A stretch of DNA of 64,000 nucleotides. Source: Tubiluchus corallicola (lineage: Eukaryota > Priapulida > Priapulimorpha > Priapulimorphida > Tubiluchidae). The notes under the pieces are model-generated. The model was not told where the DNA came from. It did no database searches and saw only the letters and a list, made by a program, of their open reading frames with translations. The position numbers were made by a program, and so were the translations under genes. The stretch lies in assembly GCA_030141605.1 (NCBI GenBank), contig JAQGDQ010000120.1, positions 372,001 through 436,000 of the forward strand, in the 5' to 3' direction. Positions within the stretch are counted from its first letter, which is position 1. Each line of letters begins with the position of its first letter. Below, in pieces: positions 61,001 to 64,000 of this stretch.

Positions 61001-64000
61001 TGGGAGCGCTAGTTTTAATGGCTTAACTTTTTTCAATTTATTACAATCAGGATTGTAAACAGAGCAAATGCATTAATTGGCTATTATTTGCTTCTATCAT
61101 CATCCTGTTGTTACTTTTATGCATACGTGTACAACAAGAGAGCATTAGTTATTTTTTACACTATACAGTAATTACACATAAGAAATTTAACTGTTTTCTT
61201 GCATTAAAGCAAGATTTTTTTGTTTTGACAAAATACTTTGAATCAATCACGATTAGTGTTTTCAGCCTGAAAAACAAAAAACTTTTGAAACTCAGATACA
61301 CAAACATGAACACTGACAATACAAAAGTGCAAAATGCATCTGTCTCATGATTGTTACGTACATTTGTATCCAGTTGATTGGAGTCATATGTGCGTCTATC
61401 AGTTCAGAGAGCAGTGATAGATTGCACCTGAACACCAGCTCCTTTTTACTCTTCGCGTAGGATGAATAATAATAATGTGCTGCCCTCTCTGGAGAACGAT
61501 AGCAAGCAGTATTGATTTTGGTAGCAGATGTTGGAAAGCCACTGGCAGTGAGTAAGCTTCTCTGGTGATGCTGTTTCAGCTGAGTCAAAGTGCAATTCAC
61601 TGTACATTGATATTACCCTAATTAATACTTACTGAATGTTAACCTGTCTTGGATTTAGACTCGCATAATCTTTAACTCTAATGCGCTGTCATTGATATGT
61701 AAAGAGTTATGATACTATGAATTTTAACTGGTCTGTTAATGATGTTTTCTAAAAGTTTTTTGTAACTACAAGCTGCAATGATATTAAAGGTTTTTATTTT
61801 TTGTTTTTGCATTGTCACTATTTATGTACATCTGTTCTAGTATCAAAACTTGTTTTGTTTTTGTTTTTCAGTAGAAAATATTAGTTGTGAATTTATGGTT
61901 TAAATTATTTTTTGAAACTTTTTAATTTATGGTACAAATTATTGTACAAAAAGTCATTAAATTATGTTTATGTGTTATAGTTGTTTGTACAGCATAATAC
62001 TTAATATTATACTGGCAGTTTGAAATTCAGTTATGCATTTATTAGTCAGGAATAAATGAAATGAAATACTCCAAAATATAAATATTTTAGGTTCTATTGT
62101 TCAGTGTAGAAAATTCAAACTAATTCTCTTTTATTACACGTTTTTTTTTGTGTATACGTTATTGTAACAACTGAAGGTTGCAGCTCAGTAAGAGCCAATA
62201 TATTTGTTCTGTTTACACTTCCTTGAATCCTGATTGGTTCACAGCATCCTAATTGTGGTTGCCATGCCAACAAATTCTTAAATGTCAGGCAAATGCGGGT
62301 AGCCTACTTCTGCGAATATCCCTTAGATTCCAGGAGATGCGACTTACAGACGTAAACAACGCTTATTCAGCAGTTAGTCAGCATGTTATGAGTCAGCCAA
62401 TCCAGCTGGCTGGATGAAGCCAGTTTTACCACCTTGATTAGCAGCAACTTTTAGTTTTTGTTGCTGTAATGTCTCAGGAAACGAGAAGTAGAAGAAATTA
62501 CGACGTGACTAAAATTAATTAAAAATTTTCTTTATTTATACAGTTTTAATTGCTTATGTTGAAGTAGAAGTCTATTATAATTTGAAATATTAAGTTTGTG
62601 AATAATGTGAGATATTTCTCATTGCCTTTGCTTTTCTGTTTTGTCACATTCCTCTTACTGAGCAGACCGCAAAACATATCATGCAGGAATGCTAGTTAAT
62701 TACTATGGTCATCGTTTTCAGTGCTGTAACATTCGTAGCACTGGCTGTTCCCTTGCCACTGATAATTCTGCTAAAAATCCTGTCTTTGTTTATAGTAAAC
62801 ATTCATTTCGTGGATTTCATCTCAAATATCTAAAGTTTTTTATTTCATTTCAAGTATTTCAAAGTTTATAGTGTTTCAACCGTTGTTATGTGCAACACTG
62901 AGAATTTTTTTACCTCTGAATTGTATGTACTGAAAAATTTGAATTATTTATCATTCTTAAGGCCCTAAGGGTACCATAGACTCACCTTTGCTTGACAACT
63001 GGCATATTTTAGTGTATATTAATTGTTATTTCAGGCAAATTGCATTGATTCAACTGCCGAACCTGAAGCGGTTTTTGCTGGTGAAGTGAAGAAATTGCAA
63101 GCAGAGAAGTTTAAACCACAGGAACAGTTAACATTGGAGCCTTATGAAAGAGACCATGCTGTGGTGGTGGGTGCATATAGGTATGTTAATTTTTCTTATG
63201 AAAAATCTTATAAAGTGCTTAATGTCTAACTATTTAATTAATTAGAATTAGGTGCAAAATTAAAATTTTATTCATTAATTATATGAAATATTCTAATGTA
63301 TTTAACTAATATACTTTTTTTATTAAAATACATCTCAAGTGTTTTATTTAAAATGTTTTTTAATTTTTAAAACAGTCAAGTTTTCTATATCATTGTCACT
63401 GTCTCACAAATATCAGAGTGTACTGTACAAAGAGCAATATAATGATTACTAAACAAGTATTGCAATGGAACATGTCTTGATAAAGTTTAATTTAATGCTA
63501 CAGTATAATATTTTTGAGAAAATGTATAATAAAAATGTGCAATTTGTTCCACAAGATTGTATCAGTTTGTATACTGCATCTTATTTTAATTAATTACTGT
63601 TGTTAACATTAAACTCAACTGTTCCTTTACACATACTAATTTTCTTTACTCTTAAAAAAGTTATCGAATAGGGATGTTATCGATATTTTTAAGTATTATC
63701 TCATTACTCATGCAGTGCAGTAAAGAGAGCTCTGAACAACTTACCTTTGAAATTTCTCTCTATTGACTGCCACTTCCTGTACGAATTCCTATACTGTGTG
63801 ATGAGAATATTAATGATACCCAAAGTTTATAATGTCATGTGGTAAAATTTGACTCCTACATAACAAGCTGTTCTTTGTTGTATTTTCTTGCAGTCAAGAC
63901 TCCCGTATGCAATACTGTCGAACGTTCAAGAAAAAATATTAATGTAATTCAAGTATGCATGTGTATGCTAACAAATTTTTTTTATATATTACAGGCCACC
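46040..64000 (+). CDS. FBL: Fibrillarin, rRNA/snoRNA-guided 2'-O-methyltransferase (3' end off window)
   Basis: Coding model: join 46040-46058, 49567-49674, 50797-50889, 52778-52875, 53515-53682, 56741-56873, 57492-57604, 63035-63180, 63995-64000 and beyond. The 294 residues present lack only a few C-terminal codons. Fibrillarin is the catalytic subunit of box C/D snoRNPs in the nucleolus; it methylates rRNA 2'-hydroxyls using SAM and also histone H2A glutamine. Residues about 7-60 are the Gly/Arg-rich GAR domain (exons 2-3). From about 74 on lies the methyltransferase fold, with [20 protein letters not shown] (SAM motif I), [65 protein letters not shown] and [17 protein letters not shown]. 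Every intron is GT..AG and every phase matches. No internal stop is seen, so it looks functional. The introns carry several transposons. Exon 1 is the least certain part. Confidence 0.96.
47233..47324. mobile_element. Mini MITE, 92 bp including TA flanks, Tc1/mariner-like
   Basis: TACAGTCAAACCTCATTATA at the left and the reverse complement of the right end, TACAGCCAAGCCTCTTTATA, match at 16 of 20 bases. TA lies at both edges. It is in fibrillarin intron 1. Confidence 0.7.
47590..48144 (+). mobile_element. 3' fragment of a second non-LTR retrotransposon, frameshifted
   Basis: Three frames in succession carry the typical C-terminal region of LINE reverse transcriptases: [13 protein letters not shown], then [20 protein letters not shown] with TEIHNQTTK, then [20 protein letters not shown] and SKLKKHL before TAA at 48142-48144. 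At least two frameshifts separate them. It lies in fibrillarin intron 1, sense orientation. It differs in sequence from the LINE at 39340-41052, so a second family is present. Confidence 0.75.
49567..49674 (+). CDS. FBL: Fibrillarin exon 2 (GAR domain)
   Basis: Acceptor ttttcag, donor gtgaga. It encodes [13 protein letters not shown] followed by Gly/Arg repeats. Local GC content rises sharply here because of the Gly and Arg codons. Confidence 0.95.
50797..50889 (+). CDS. FBL: Fibrillarin exon 3 (end of GAR domain)
   Basis: Acceptor attgaatag, donor gtaaaa. It encodes more Gly/Arg repeats and then [14 protein letters not shown], the conserved link to the methyltransferase domain. A MITE begins only 15 bases past the exon end. 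Confidence 0.95.
50905..51279. mobile_element. TA-flanked MITE, 375 bp, beside fibrillarin exon 3 donor
   Basis: AGCCTTTTCACAGT at the left is the exact reverse complement of ACTGTGAAAAGGCT at the right. A second matched pair (CAAAGGTTAA and TTAACCTTTG) lies further in at both ends. TA flanks both ends (50903-50904, 51280-51281), suggesting a Tc1/mariner-like target. It starts 15 bases after the splice donor of fibrillarin exon 3. Confidence 0.7.
51652..51929 (-). mobile_element. TTAA-flanked MITE family, copy 5 (internally deleted)
   Basis: Reverse orientation. TTAA at 51652 leads into the right-end block, and the left-end blocks (ATTTTGTAGGGTAGATTGTT) end at CTTTCCTTTAA. The middle third of the family is missing. 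It lies in fibrillarin intron 3. Confidence 0.7.
52031..52394. mobile_element. hAT-like non-autonomous element, 364 bp
   Basis: The left end TAGGGATGAGCA and the reverse complement of the right end TAGTGGTGAGCA match at 10 of 12 positions and have the typical hAT TAGGG-type start. The flanking 8-mers (TTTATATG and TTGATATA) match imperfectly, so the target duplication has eroded. The interior is rich in GAATTCGAA-like subterminal repeats. It lies in fibrillarin intron 3. Confidence 0.65.
52778..52875 (+). CDS. FBL: Fibrillarin exon 4
   Basis: Acceptor tttcatag, donor gtaagc. It encodes [20 protein letters not shown] and [12 protein letters not shown], closely matching the human protein in this region. 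Confidence 0.96.
53515..53682 (+). CDS. FBL: Fibrillarin exon 5 (SAM motif I)
   Basis: Acceptor ttattgcag, donor gttagt; 56 codons. It contains [19 protein letters not shown] and the SAM-binding loop [13 protein letters not shown]. Confidence 0.97.
53749..55821. mobile_element. Large inverted-repeat DNA element, about 2.07 kb, in fibrillarin intron 5
   Basis: The left end CGGTATATACGTGTGTACAA is followed by GTCGACC. The reverse complement of the right end reads CTGTATATACTTATGTACAA then GTCGA. TA flanks lie at 53747-53748 and 55822-55823. Further diverged CTTGTACAC/GTCGAC repeats follow inside each end. A 167-codon open frame on the minus strand (54428-54931) shows no transposase motif I recognise, so the element is probably non-autonomous. 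A pogo/Tc1-like superfamily is an inference from the TA target. Confidence 0.6.
56055..56505 (-). mobile_element. TTAA-flanked MITE family, copy 6 (diverged)
   Basis: Reverse orientation, older copy in fibrillarin intron 5. It is recognised by TATCCCATTTTGAAGTACTG, the AATTAATGCCCGGCATCAC block and, near the far end, GGTGCCCATCTAGCGGGAAT. Boundaries are approximate. Confidence 0.6.
56741..56873 (+). CDS. FBL: Fibrillarin exon 6
   Basis: Acceptor tttattcag, donor gtaagt. It encodes [37 protein letters not shown] and KYRMLV, ending in phase 1. Confidence 0.97.
57492..57604 (+). CDS. FBL: Fibrillarin exon 7
   Basis: Acceptor tgctttcag, donor gtaatt. It encodes [37 protein letters not shown]; the first codon is split with exon 6. 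Confidence 0.97.
58240..58610 (+). repeat. Interspersed repeat, copy 2 of a diverged pair
   Basis: Matches 29999-30420 in order, including GATAGTTTTTAAGTTATGAC, CACTCAATACATGACAG and ATCTGGAACTCCCTTCAAG. It lies in fibrillarin intron 7. The segment reading [12 protein letters not shown] resembles LINE C-termini, which is suggestive only. Confidence 0.5.
59507..60210 (+). pseudogene. Decayed coding region of unknown origin in fibrillarin intron 7
   Basis: A single frame runs about 230 codons with few stops, the first about 180 codons having only three, far fewer than random AT-rich DNA would show. Protein-like segments include [77 protein letters not shown] and [19 protein letters not shown]. 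No domain is recognised. A second open frame just upstream (59003-59293, [20 protein letters not shown]) may belong to the same relic after a frameshift. Could be a processed pseudogene or a transposon ORF. Confidence 0.5.
63035..63180 (+). CDS. FBL: Fibrillarin exon 8
   Basis: Acceptor atttcag, donor gtatgt. It encodes [20 protein letters not shown] then [19 protein letters not shown], ending in phase 2. Confidence 0.97.
63995..64000 (+). CDS. FBL: Fibrillarin exon 9, first bases only
   Basis: Acceptor attacag, then GCCACC, which with AG of exon 8 reads Arg-Pro-Pro, the start of the usual RPP C-terminus. The remaining few codons and the stop are beyond the window. Confidence 0.85.

Noticed and set aside
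49675-63034. Possible box C/D snoRNAs in fibrillarin introns
   Set aside because: Scattered TGATG and CTGA motifs exist, but none had both boxes with flanking pairing at the right spacing.
1-64000. CRISPR array, prophage or bacterial defence island
   Set aside because: Intron-split metazoan genes, microsatellites and eukaryotic transposons throughout; no bacterial features.

Overview
The window is metazoan nuclear DNA. It is AT-rich, has intron-split genes with canonical GT..AG junctions in matching phase, introns of about 0.6 to 11 kb, and many decayed transposable elements. Nothing suggests bacteria: there are no operons, CRISPR array or prophage, and I saw no rRNA or tRNA gene. The gene content fits an invertebrate animal, but I cannot name the species.

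Four genes can be supported. (1) On the minus strand at the left, two near-identical copies (5523-5758 and 7822-8057) of the first coding exon of an SLC5-type sodium/solute cotransporter; the rest of the gene is probably off the left edge. (2) On the minus strand, 29361 to 14718, a three-exon gene for a secreted cysteine-motif protein of about 254 residues that I do not recognise. (3) On the plus strand, 37007-41360, a CDC42 small effector (CDC42SE/SPEC family) gene, complete in coding sequence, with a 5'-truncated non-LTR retrotransposon in its second coding intron. (4) On the plus strand, 46040-64000, fibrillarin, the box C/D snoRNP 2'-O-methyltransferase, in nine coding exons; only the last few codons are cut off.

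The rest is intergenic or intronic DNA. It holds six copies of a TTAA-flanked inverted-repeat MITE family, a hAT-type element with an exact 8-bp target duplication, a second hAT-like element, TA-flanked Tc1/mariner- or pogo-like elements (92 bp, 375 bp, 480 bp and 2.07 kb), two non-LTR fragments, a SINE-like pair, microsatellites, and several decayed open frames of unknown origin. The stretches 8058-12599, 13486-14717, 30957-33362, 33507-37006 and 42291-46039 showed me no gene beyond the items listed.

The genes do not form one pathway. The most interesting items are the duplicated transporter first exon, whose differences are concentrated in the predicted TM1 binding segment; the unrecognised secreted protein with two paired CX3C modules; and a 62-bp palindromic insertion nested inside the retrotransposon. 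I found no clear evidence of a wholly new biological system.
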